DNA from: Gammaproteobacteria bacterium
GTDB taxonomy: Bacteria; Pseudomonadota; Gammaproteobacteria; Pseudomonadales; Pseudohongiellaceae
Direction: 5' to 3'
DNA length: 54,790 nt
Assembly (NCBI GenBank): GCA_019654215.1
Contig: BPDI01000018.1
Span: forward strand, 1 to 54,790
This document shows positions 33,581 to 44,367 of this stretch, piece by piece; position 1 is the first letter of the stretch; the number at the start of each line of letters is the position of its first letter. The notes under the pieces are model-generated. The model was not told where the DNA came from and ran no database searches. It was given only the letters and a program-made list of their open reading frames with translations. The position numbers were made by a program, and so were the translations under genes.

Positions 33581-34120
33581 TTAAAAACTTGACCCTGGTT
33601 GAGACAAAAATTCTAATTCTTCCTTTGTAGATTTGCGATTGAGAATTTCATTGCGATGGGGATACCTACCGAATCGATCGATTATCTCTTTATGCCTTAA
33701 TTCGTAATTATAATTGTCTTCCAGCCCTGGATGATCAAATAAATATATGGCGATTTTGTGAATCTCTGCTGATTCACTGTGCATAAAAGGCATATAGAGA
33801 AATGCTTTCTTTGTAGAGTCTAGTTCCATATCGAATTTCTTGCGGATTGCTTCCTGAGCCAGCACCAATGCAAGTGTATCGCAGGCAAATGCTTCTGCGC
33901 TGTCGCGGAAAATGTTTCGCGAGAACTGATCGAGGATAATTATTTCTGCCAGGGAATCCAGCGGATGTTCGCGCCAAGCATAGAGTTCGCCTTGGGTTGC
34001 TCTGGCATGAAGTTTACCAAAACGCGATTTAATGAGTTCGTCGAACCCGGGGTCTTTCTTATATCTCTGGCTTGGTTCAATTTCCTCAAACCAGAATGAC
34101 ATTACGTCTGGCGCTGACAC
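33581..34120 (-). CDS. DUF924 family protein
   Basis: An intact 179-residue helical protein of the DUF924 (YgfB-unrelated, TPR-like) family. The typical start is VMSFWFEEIEPSQRYKKDPGFD, the central signature is LILDQFSRNIFR-like (here IIILDQFSRNIFRDSAEAFA), and FLYMPFMHSESAEIHKIAI and RFGRYPHRNEILNR follow. The function is not known. It has no signal peptide and is probably cytoplasmic. Its stop is 6 bases from that of aroG (convergent). Confidence 0.9.
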   Translation of the reverse strand: MSAPDVMSFWFEEIEPSQRYKKDPGFDELIKSRFGKLHARATQGELYAWREHPLDSLAEIIILDQFSRNIFRDSAEAFACDTLALVLAQEAIRKKFDMELDSTKKAFLYMPFMHSESAEIHKIAIYLFDHPGLEDNYNYELRHKEIIDRFGRYPHRNEILNRKSTKEELEFLSQPGSSF

Positions 34121-34203
34121 GGTTGGTCCATTTTTTTCGAATTACTATTTGTATCGACGTACCAACTTCGATGTTTAAGAATGGACTATGTTGCTCAGAC
34201 AAC

Positions 34204-34224
34204 AAAAAGCCTCTAAGGACTTTT
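34204..34224 (-). terminator. Weak rho-independent terminator after the glutathione S-transferase gene
   Basis: On the minus strand AAAAGTC and GGCTTTTT pair (7 bp with one G-T) and end in a T5 run followed by GTT. It lies 18-35 bases past the possible stops of the upstream gene. Confidence 0.45.
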
Positions 34225-34258
34225 CCGTTGTGGATCGTGCTCTAAGGTTGGAGTTTCG

Positions 34259-34918
34259 TTAAGCCGAACTGGCGTATGCAATTGATAGAGGCTCCTTCTC
34301 GCGCCTTCCCAATGTAATCCATTTTTGCAAAAAGGGATTGTCCAGTAGGGTTTGCATGTAGGTATTCGCGTCTCCGCATAGGTCCGCGCGATAGGACTCA
34401 AAACTAATGGCAATCGGCGCGAACATGCAATCCGCAATGGAGAATCGGCCATAGAGATATTTCCCGTTCTCTCCAAAGCGCCTTCTACAGCAACTCCAAA
34501 TAGCGTCAACTCGTGCAATCTCATCTTCAAGCTCTTTCGAAGGAGAGAGTCTAAAAGATGCTTTGCAATTCATTGGCCATTCTGCTTTAAGAGTCGCAAA
34601 CCCCGAATGAACTTCAGCACTGACAGAGCGGGCGTTAGCTTTTCGTTGCGGGCTTCCTGGCCAGCCTGCTCCACCGAGTAAGTTCTCCGAAATGTACTCA
34701 CAAATTGCTAGGGAATCCCACACCGTTGTGTCCTTGCGCAACAACACAGGAACTTTTAACGATGGTGAATATGGCCCTAACTTTTCCGCGGTATTGTCCT
34801 GATAAAGTGTAATCTGGATTTCTTCAAAATCTACATCAAACATCTTTAATAAGAGCCACGGGCAAAGCGACCATGACGAATAGTTTTTATTTCCGATGAC
34901 GAGTCTGATTTCTTCCAT
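34259..34918 (-). CDS. Glutathione S-transferase family protein
   Basis: A thioredoxin-fold plus helical-domain GST of about 220 residues. The ATG at 34918 has a GGAGC site. The N-terminal domain shows LVIGNKNYSSWSLCPWLLLK with the catalytic Ser region, SPSLKVPVLL with the cis-Pro, and VWDSLAICEYISE binding glutathione. The helical domain has FSIADCMFAPIAI (N-capping box). The last 15 residues look wrong: in a neighbouring frame the protein would end at about 34242, so a base error near 34295 is possible. It follows pdsO by 22 bases on the same strand and might be co-transcribed with it. Confidence 0.82.
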   Translation of the reverse strand: MEEIRLVIGNKNYSSWSLCPWLLLKMFDVDFEEIQITLYQDNTAEKLGPYSPSLKVPVLLRKDTTVWDSLAICEYISENLLGGAGWPGSPQRKANARSVSAEVHSGFATLKAEWPMNCKASFRLSPSKELEDEIARVDAIWSCCRRRFGENGKYLYGRFSIADCMFAPIAISFESYRADLCGDANTYMQTLLDNPFLQKWITLGRREKEPLSIAYASSA

Positions 34919-34940
34919 TTTTTGCTCCGAATTTGTACCG

Positions 34941-35723
34941 TTATTGGTTATCCGGTGATTGTGAAAGCATGGTTTTACTATTGTCTCTGAGTCGCACGAT
35001 GACGCGTCGATCAAAGAAGTCTGACTCAAAACTCTGAGTCGGTTGCAGTGGACGAGTTTCTCCGTAAGCTACTGTTGCAATCGATGCGTTATCGATTCCG
35101 TGCTCAGTGAAGAATGACTTCACCGACTCACTGCGTTGGCGCGACAAAGTTAGATTATGAACGGCGTCTCCATTTCTATCTGCATAACCAGTAATTTCAA
35201 CTTTCGCACTAGTCATTTGTATAGCGATATTTGCCATCCCTTTCAGTTGCTCTTCGTAATGCGATTCGATGTTACTGGAGCCAGTTCGAAAGTGGATGGA
35301 AACTACAGTGTTATCGCAGCAGGTAATTGCTGGTTGAGTTGATAAGAAGGCTGGCAATACTTGAGAAGGAGCATTTCGGAATTGACCAAGGTCGATTTGA
35401 GCAATTTGATGTTCCTGTTCGATGAGATCCAGTTCTTCTTTTACCGCAGCAAGTTGCAGCCGAGTTCCAAACAATGAAGCCTGCAAGTCTTTAATCTGTC
35501 CTTGTGCATTAAAGCCTTCGCCAAGTAATGCGCCAATGCCTGCACCAACAATGAAACCAGGAGGTCCACCAACGGAGGCACCAATAATCGCACCGCTAAT
35601 TACTCCAACGGTTTCTTCCTTTGAAGGAGGATCATCGTAGTTTGCACGGCTTGTATCTGCTACTGCCGTACCCGCTACAAAGCAAAGGATCACTAAGAAT
35701 GAGAATTTTTCAACCATAGCCAT
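34941..35723 (-). CDS. pdsO: Sortase-associated OmpA-like protein PdsO
   Basis: A 260-residue envelope protein. A signal peptide (FLVILCFVAGTAVADT) is followed by a glycine-zipper hairpin (GAIIGASVGGPPGFIVGAGIGALLG), a coiled coil (LQLAAVKEELDLIEQEHQIAQ) and an OmpA-type peptidoglycan-binding domain (ITGYADRNGDAVHNLTLSRQ, then VAYGETRP). This glycine-zipper, coiled-coil, OmpA order, next to the divergent regulator and kinase below, is that of PdsO in proteobacterial dedicated sortase loci. The assignment is from memory of the family, not a search. In those loci a sortase and its VIT/vWA target normally adjoin; here the next gene is a GST. Confidence 0.75.
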   Translation of the reverse strand: MAMVEKFSFLVILCFVAGTAVADTSRANYDDPPSKEETVGVISGAIIGASVGGPPGFIVGAGIGALLGEGFNAQGQIKDLQASLFGTRLQLAAVKEELDLIEQEHQIAQIDLGQFRNAPSQVLPAFLSTQPAITCCDNTVVSIHFRTGSSNIESHYEEQLKGMANIAIQMTSAKVEITGYADRNGDAVHNLTLSRQRSESVKSFFTEHGIDNASIATVAYGETRPLQPTQSFESDFFDRRVIVRLRDNSKTMLSQSPDNQ

Positions 35724-36002
35724 TTCCTGTATATGCGTGGAATTAAAATCAGTCTTATGAGTCCAATATTCGAGAACACTTTCCGTCTGATCCTAGTGAG
35801 CGTATTAAACACAACATTTATTGCTCCATAGGGCGGGGATCGGGTCTATGTGGTGATTAAATATGGCAGAATCATGGCAATCCATAGAAAGCGAGAACCA
35901 ACTCTCTTTCTAGGCCGACAAATCGGGTATAGTCGCACTAAAATGGACGCTAACTTATTGAGACGTAAGAAATAAGCAGTATTCAAGTAGAAAGCAGAGA
36001 TT

Positions 36003-36712
36003 ATGAGCAGAAGAATCGCAATTGTAGAAGATGAAGTAGCCATACGGGAGAACTACGCTGATGTTTTACGCAAGCAGGGCTACGAAGTTCAGACCTATGC
36101 AAACCGCAAAGAAGCCATGTCGGCTTTTGATCTTCGTCTGCCCAATCTAGCTATCATAGATATCGGATTAGAGAATGAAATCGATGGTGGTTTTACTCTA
36201 TGTCAGTCGCTAAGATCGATGTCTGACACGTTGCCAATTATTTTCCCTTGACTGCTCGTGATAATGACTTCGATACAGTAAGTGGTTTACGTATGGGTGC
36301 AGATGACTATCTAACCAAAGATATTAGTCTTCCACACTTAACGGCAAGAATCGCCGCATTGTTTCGACGTCTTGATGTAATCGATCAGCCGCCTTCTCCA
36401 GAAAACTTAATAGAACGGAGCAAACTTACATTGGATATTGGACGTCTAACAGTTCAATGGAAAGGCCATGCAGTTCCACTAACCGTGACAGAATTTTGGA
36501 TGTTACATGCATTGGTGAAATTTCCTGGTCACGTTAAGAGTCGTCAGGTGTTAATGCAGGAATCAAAGATTTTTGTTGATGGTAGTACCATTACTTCGCA
36601 CGTAAAAAGAATTCGAAAAAAATTTCTGCAAGTCGACAAGGCTTTCGATTGTATCGAAACAGTTTACGGAATGGGTTATCGCTGGAACATTGATCCAGCA
36701 GTAAGTAATTAA
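36003..36712 (+). CDS. pdsR: Response regulator of the dedicated sortase system (PdsR-like)
   Basis: An OmpR/PhoB-type regulator of about 236 residues. The receiver domain reads RRIAIVEDEVAIRENYADVL (acidic pocket), LAIIDIGLENEIDGG (phospho-Asp), TARDND (Thr switch) and DDYLTKDIS (Lys). The winged helix reads LTVTEFWMLHALVK, ITSHVKRIRKKF and ETVYGMGYRW. A frameshift near 36240 lies between IIF and TARD. The long insert after LxIIDIGL and the following GFTLCQSLR match the regulator family of the proteobacterial dedicated sortase system. A TATAGT at 35928 is a possible -10. The kinase follows after about 90 bases. Confidence 0.8.
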
Positions 36713-36805
36713 AACTCAATCTAATTGTTCTGTATTCTTAAAAAGAGTCACTGAAGTATTGAAGTAAAAAATTAGTTTGCAAGGCCGGGTTCGCTCGCTT
36801 CACTT

Positions 36806-38987
36806 ATGAAACAAGTATTCAAAATATTTTCTGGAATTCGCTTTAAGCTTGTATTTCTTTCCAGCTTCTTGCTGGTAATTCCTTATTTAGGTTATCAATA
36901 CATTCTGGAAATGGAAGGCTATTTGCAGCGTGGACAGGAGCAAACTGTACTTGGCACTGCACAGGCACTAGCGACCGCATTGAATGAAAGACCGGAACTA
37001 TTTGATGAAGGTAGTTATAGTCCTACTCGTCGGACTGAAGATCTTTATGTATATCCAATCTTTTACCCGTTAGAACTTGATGATGGTTCACTACTGGATT
37101 GGCGTGATATCAGCAATACGAAGTGGAATATGATAAGCGAAACTATCTGCGTACTCTGTTGAACCCAGTGCGCCATTATGCCAATGACAACTCAGTTCAC
37201 TTTGCTCACATGGTGGGGGAGTATAACGGTTCACTTTATGCCTATTTCAAAGTGCAAGATGATCATCTGGTCTACCGCGATCGAGAGGCACTAAGTGTCC
37301 ATCGCAGTGATTTTCTTCAAATTACTATGTTATCTCAGGATGGCAACAAAATTGTTCGCTATGTCATCGCTCCCTACGGCCCTGAACCGATCTATCCATT
37401 TGAGGTTGAAAGGACTATTCAAATCCTATCTACGAAGGCCAGATAACTGGCCAATGGTATGAAACCGATGGTGGTTACGAAGTTGAGCTGCAGATTCCCA
37501 TGCAGATGTTGGGTGATCGCTTGGGCTTCGCTATATTTGATATAGACGATCCAATCGAGAGGTCTATAAACACAGTAGTTGCGACCTATCAGGTTCCTGA
37601 TGCCGAGCGACTCGGCTCACTACGTCTGCCCACGCCGGGGATCGATCGCATCGTGGCTGGAATGAACAACAATAATTCGCGCATTCAAGTTGTAGATGGC
37701 AGTGGTAGGGTGCTGTTAACAAGTGGAGACATTCAGTCGGCAAGTGGCTTGAAGCTAGCCCGCTCGATTTCTGAAGAGCCTGTGAACAAATATTGGCTCT
37801 ACGTGCAAAATCGAATTCTAGACCCACTGTATTACCAGCTACTCATAAAACCCAGTAATGATTTTATCGACGAACTTTATTCCGATGTTTCCAGAGAAGG
37901 AGACCATATTAACTCAGCGTTGCAAGGCCTGCCGATGACTCAATTTCGTACCCTTGCTAATACGGAAACACGCCTATTAAAAGGCGGCCCATCCTATAGT
38001 GTCGGAAGGAGAAGTAATGGGGGCCGTCGTAGTCGATCAAAATATGAATGACATTCGTACTTTTCGTAACCAAGCCTTAGAGCAATTGTTTAATACGATT
38101 CTCGCGGTTATGTTAATTGTCGCCTTAGGATTATTTTTCTTCGCTTCACGAATCTCCAATCGAATTCTCGGGCTGCGCAATCAGGCGGAAGGAATAATCG
38201 ATGATGTAGGTCGGGTTCAGAATACAATCATGCCATCGCGCAAATCAGATGAAATTGGAGATTTATCTCGCAGTTTTTCCAATATCGTTGAACGACTCAC
38301 TCAATACACAAACTATTTAGAAAACATGTCATCGCGACTTTCTCATGAATTACGTACACCAGTAACGGTAGTAAGGTCTTCTCTCGAGAACTTAAGCATG
38401 CATGAGAACAACGAAGAGTCTGCTGTTTATTTGGAGAGAGCGGAAGAAGGCATCAAGCGACTTAATCTAATTTTGACGAACATGAGTGAAGCGACTCGAT
38501 TAGAGCAAATGCTGCAAACTTCAGAGAAAGAAAAGATAGAACTCAACGAAGTTGTGCATGGCTGTGTTGGAGGTTAAAGCTTGCTTATACTGAACAAAAG
38601 TTTGAAACAGATTTACCACAGTATCCAATACACATCAGTGGTGTGCCTGAGTACATTGCACAACTGCTAGATAAACTTGTTGCAAATGCTGTGGAATTCT
38701 CCTATCCCGACCAATCCATTATGGTTTATTGCAGAACACTACGCGACCATGCAGTACTAAAAGTTTCTAACGCAGGCCCATTTCTTCCAGAAGAGATGAA
38801 GGAAAGATTATTCGACTCGATGATCTCGGTGCGACCGCAAGAGAAACAGAAACAACCTCATCTTGGCATGGGCTTACACATTGCCAGACTAATCACAGAA
38901 TTTCATGGGGGTCAGATTCGAGCAGAAAATCGTGAGGACCGCGAAGGTGTAATAATGACCGTCGTTATTCCGCTCTACTACGAATAG
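36806..38987 (+). CDS. pdsS: Sensor histidine kinase of the dedicated sortase system (PdsS-like)
   Basis: About 727 residues once four frameshifts (near 37150, 37440, 38040 and 38575) are corrected. A first membrane segment (FKLVFLSSFLLVIPYLGYQY) is followed by a long periplasmic sensor domain of about 400 residues (EGYLQRGQEQTVLGTAQALA, and later IRIVDGSGRVLLTSG-like IQVVDGSGRVLLTSG). A second membrane segment (ILAVMLIVALGLFFFASRI) precedes HAMP and the H-box SRLSHELRTPVTVV. The N-box is LLDKLVANAVEFSYPD and the G-box GMGLHIARL. The unusually large sensor domain and its partners support the Pds assignment. Confidence 0.78.
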
Positions 38988-38988
38988 C

Positions 38989-39561
38989 CTAGTCTTCGTC
39001 TTTTCCCGTGTAGTACTTAGGCGTATTCTGTTTCACCACTCGCGAATCTGATGCCCAAGCATGACAGGTATCGAGAATTAGCGGCCGATGTGATTGCTGT
39101 TTTTCGGCCCCCCTCTCTTTCCTTTTGTGTTTTCTACTAACGGGCCAGATTGTTTGCATTGCTACCGTAGCCATGGGAAACAACAACTCTGTAAGATGAG
39201 TACAGCCGTTTACCCCGCCTACTTTCATACGAATAGCTTTGCGCCAACCTGGTCCCATCTGAATACCAATCAGTGCTTTATAGTTAGGAGCTATGTCCGG
39301 GCACATTTCAAACGGGCTGTTGTCAGTGACCGCTATAACATCCTGAATGATGAAATCATCATCGATAGTTATCCGCAGTAGCATTTCATGTAACGGTTCA
39401 CCAACTTGCATCTCACCACGCCAGTCGTTACTAAACTTGTATGTCTTGGTATCGATCATATGGGCTTCCATGTCCCACAATCCATCTTCTCTTTCGTAAC
39501 CCTTATAAGTGATCGCGCGCGTATGTACATGCTTTCTTGGGGACGATTCTGGCAAAGGCAT
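38989..39561 (-). CDS. DUF2889 family protein
   Basis: An intact 190-residue protein of the DUF2889 family. Conserved parts are HTRAITYKGYEREDGLWDME, LRITIDDDFIIQDVIAVTDNSPFEMC, and GGVNGCTHLTELL with a likely metal- or substrate-binding Cys/His. The function is not established. A C-terminal basic stretch (RKHKRKERGAEK) is notable. Convergent with pdsS: stops are one base apart, leaving no room for a separate terminator. Confidence 0.85.
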   Translation of the reverse strand: MPLPESSPRKHVHTRAITYKGYEREDGLWDMEAHMIDTKTYKFSNDWRGEMQVGEPLHEMLLRITIDDDFIIQDVIAVTDNSPFEMCPDIAPNYKALIGIQMGPGWRKAIRMKVGGVNGCTHLTELLFPMATVAMQTIWPVSRKHKRKERGAEKQQSHRPLILDTCHAWASDSRVVKQNTPKYYTGKDED

Positions 39562-39739
39562 AACTAAACCTATCTATGAATTTTTGGAGCAAAAAATAGT
39601 GCATGAACTGGAGAGTCAGAAGAATCAATAGATTCGACTGGGCACGCATTATAACTTAAATCGAATTCAGAGGGTCCCCCCGCGTGTTCGCCGCGTCCGG
39701 ATCGTGCATAATGAGTACTCATTTAAAAGGAGAAACTGC

Positions 39740-40018
39740 ATGACAGTTGCGAGTGCACGACACATCTTAGTAAGTACAGAAGAAGAAAGCCTGGATTTAA
39801 AAGGTCGAATCGAAGCTGGAGAAGATTTTGCTGACATTGCTCGTGCACATTCTTCATGCCCATCCAAAGCGCAAGGTGGAGATTTAGGACAGTTCGGTCC
39901 AGGGATGATGGTTAAAGAATTTGACGAGGTAGTTTTTAGTGCCGATGTAAATACTTTACAAGGTCCAGTAAAAACTCAATTTGGCTATCATCTTTTGGAA
40001 GTAACCAGTCGGGAATAA
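39740..40018 (+). CDS. ppiC: Parvulin-type peptidyl-prolyl isomerase (PpiC-like)
   Basis: A 92-residue stand-alone rotamase. AAAAGGAGAAACTGC before the ATG at 39740 gives a strong ribosome binding site; a longer in-frame start upstream is not needed. ASARHILVST (catalytic His), FADIARAHSSCPSKAQGGDLGQFG and MMVKEFDEVVF, then TQFGYHLLEV with the second His, are textbook parvulin. It has no signal peptide and so is cytoplasmic, like E. coli PpiC. Confidence 0.95.
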   Translation: MTVASARHILVSTEEESLDLKGRIEAGEDFADIARAHSSCPSKAQGGDLGQFGPGMMVKEFDEVVFSADVNTLQGPVKTQFGYHLLEVTSRE

Positions 40019-40356
40019 GTGAAGCACCCAAATTTACTTTTTCTTTGCAGAAGAACTTCTACGCAATTGGCAATAGTCATCTGGACTATTGTACCGAAAT
40101 TGTCAACAAAAAAAGTTGTTGCCGCGGGCTCGCAAAAATACTCCAAATCATTACAATGAAGTAGCTTTTTCACAGAATCAAAGGAATGGCGGGTACCTTT
40201 TTGCCTCGATTCAACGAACAACTTCAATTCGCCGACTACACTATAAATAAGGACCTGCGAGACAGCCTTGATAGGTGTAAATACAGAAGTATAGTAAAAA
40301 GTATTGAAGCAAGAGCAGAATAAAACAGTACGACAAATTAATAAGAAGTAGAGAGC
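40019..40356. other. Intergenic region between ppiC and the DUF1249 gene
   Basis: No gene is firmly supported. A 45-codon plus-strand frame (40186-40323, MAGTFLPRFNEQLQFADYTI and so on) has GGA directly at its ATG, so a poor start. A 79-codon minus-strand frame overlaps ppiC and is unrecognised. nudF, which normally sits before the DUF1249 gene, is not found. TATAAA at 40243 could be a -10 for the downstream operon. Confidence 0.4.
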
Positions 40357-40915
40357 ATGAGTAAAGCTAACTACAGCATCGACTTAATAAAGCAGATGGC
40401 TGAATATGATGCGAATTATATTCGCTTGCTTAAGTTAGTTCCGCAGCTGCAAGCATATCGTAATAAATCATTCGATGAATATGCTGATACTAATTGTGGA
40501 GACATATCAAAAAATCTACCAACTAATGATGATCCAGAAAAGGTCTTGGAAGGCCTTACCACAGAATTTTGTATTGCTGATTTAGAAAATTCTAGTGAAA
40601 AAGTAACTGTTCAAATCAAAATTCTTGAAGCATTCAAATACACAACTACACTGGAAATTGTGCAAAGACCTGAATTTAAGAAGTGGATGACAAACCCTTC
40701 TATGTTAGTGCGTGTCTACCATGATGCCAGTACTGCGGAAGTCATGTCATATCAAGGTCACCGAAATCTGAAATCCAGATATTCACAACCTAACCATAAG
40801 ATGTATCACACTGATGAAAAAATGCAGGTGAATTCGTTTTTGGGTGAGTGGCTAACACATTGTCTTAAGGTAGGTAGAAGTATAAAAGCACCAGAACTGA
40901 CAATTACAAATAACA
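40357..40915 (+). CDS. yqiB: DUF1249 (YqiB-type) protein
   Basis: A member of the DUF1249 family found between nudF and cpdA in gammaproteobacteria. It shows DANYIRLLKLVPQL, VTVQIKILEAFKYTTTLEI, MLVRVYHDASTAEVMSYQGHR and MYHTDEKMQVNSFLGEWLTHCL, all of which match the family. The called frame continues to 41019 into the next gene, but the family ends soon after EWLTHCL. A one-base error near 40900 would give a stop at about 40915 (DNYK). Function unknown. Confidence 0.82.
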
Positions 40916-40931
40916 AGCATACTTTGCAGTC

Positions 40932-41751
40932 ATGGCCAACTGGCTACAAAAAGCCCAATCAGATTGATTCAAATTACGGATACACATCTGTACTGCACCT
41001 CCGCCGGAAAACTTCTTAAAATGAATACGCAAGACAGCATGGAGCAGGTTGTCAAAATGGTTAAAGAGAATGAAGAAGTTATAGATTTAATTTTGGCAAC
41101 CGGCGATATAGCACAAGACGCGTCCTTAGATGCCTATAAGAATTTTATAAGCGTAATGAACGAACTTAATGCACCATTTAGATGGTTTCCCCGGAAACCA
41201 CGATAGCGCAGCAGTTATGCAAGAAGCTGCAAATGGAAGCGATGCTTGCGAGAAATTAGTTCAGATAAATAATTGGCAGCTAATCTTTCTCGATACTAGT
41301 ATAGAAGGTCAGGCACATGGAAATTTAAGTCAGACGGAACTGAACTTTCTCGAGAATTCTCTGGCATTAGCTAGTCATAGCCCAACAGTCGAACACTGTC
41401 TCCTATGTTTGCATCATAACCCTGTAGAAGGAAATGCTAGCTGGATGAAAGATATCGGTCTACATAATCGATCGCATTTTTTAACATTATAAAACATTTT
41501 CCCCAAAAGTTGCCTGTCTTGTTTATGGTCATATGCATCAGCAATTAGATTCTGAGTACGAAGGAATCAGATGTCTTTGCTCGCCATCAACTTGCATACA
41601 ATTCAGACCCAACGTAACTAACTTTGCATTAGATAAAATAAATCCGGGATACCGAACAATACAATTACATAAAGATGGATCGATAGATACTGAAGTTATT
41701 CGCGTCTCTGGTTATACTTGCGAAGCAGATTTCAGCTCTTCTGGTTATTAG
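40932..41751 (+). CDS. cpdA: 3',5'-cyclic-AMP phosphodiesterase
   Basis: A calcineurin-like phosphoesterase of about 273 residues. Metal ligands are all present: ITDTHLY (D, H), ILATGDIAQD (D), PGNHD (N, H), LCLHHNP (H) and VYGHMHQQ (H, H). I take the ATG at 40932 (MANWLQKAQSD) as the start; a base error near 40960 and others near 41195 and 41480 split the gene. It hydrolyses cAMP in E. coli. The neighbours DUF1249 and yqiA give the conserved cluster. Confidence 0.87.
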
Positions 41752-41785
41752 AATTTTAAAGTTAGTTTTCGTTAGGCCTTAGGTT

Positions 41786-42385
41786 TTGTCCGATCCATTT
41801 TTATTTTATCTACATGGCTTCTTAAGTTCGCCGCTTTCGCAAAAAGCTCAACAAACTTTAAAGTATTGCGAGCAAATTGGGTTTGGTAGTTTCATAAATG
41901 TGCCGACGTTAGACAGTGCGCCCGCCGAGACTATCTCACAACTGAAATCAACCCTTTGATGCTCATCAGAGCGAGAAAATAATGTTGATAGGGAGCTCCC
42001 TTGGTGGCTATTACGCTACTCATCTTTCAGAAGTCTATAACGCGCCCGCAGTTCTAATAAATCCTGCAATTCGACCTTTCGAAATTGGGAAGAACGAATT
42101 GGAGAACACAAGAATTACTATTCAGATGAAGTGCATCTCGTCACTAAAGCCCATATCGACGAATTGGAAAATCTATATATCGAAACATTCTCCAATCCAG
42201 AGAATATTATGGCTCTGGTGCAAACCGGGGATGAGGCCCCCGACTATAGATTGGCAGTAGAAAAGTTCGGAAATGCCCATTGTATTGTGCGCGAAGGGGG
42301 CAACCACAGTTACGAGAATTATGTGTCTGAACTGCCCATGATCTTTGAGTTCCTGCTATCAAGAATTGGCCATTTTGAGCGATAA
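41786..42385 (+). CDS. yqiA: YqiA-type esterase
   Basis: A small alpha/beta hydrolase of about 200 residues (UPF0227). From a TTG at 41786: SDPFLFYLHGFLSSP (oxyanion), LIGSSLGGYYATHLSE (nucleophile Ser in GSSLGG), VLINPAIRPFE, LVQTGDEAPDYR (Asp) and REGGNHSYENY (His). Frameshifts near 41950 and 42110 are corrected. Substrate is not known beyond short-chain ester activity reported for the E. coli protein. Confidence 0.85.
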
Positions 42386-42437
42386 AATATTATTCATCTG
42401 CAGTACTTTAAAACACCTCTGGTTTAGATTTTTTTAG

Positions 42438-44353
<1,916 letters not shown>

Positions 44354-44367
44354 TTCACGAGTGGATC

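Noticed and set aside
39988..40227. 79-codon minus-strand reading frame overlapping the end of ppiC
   Set aside because: The translation is unrecognised, no ribosome binding site is seen and it overlaps a well-supported gene on the other strand.
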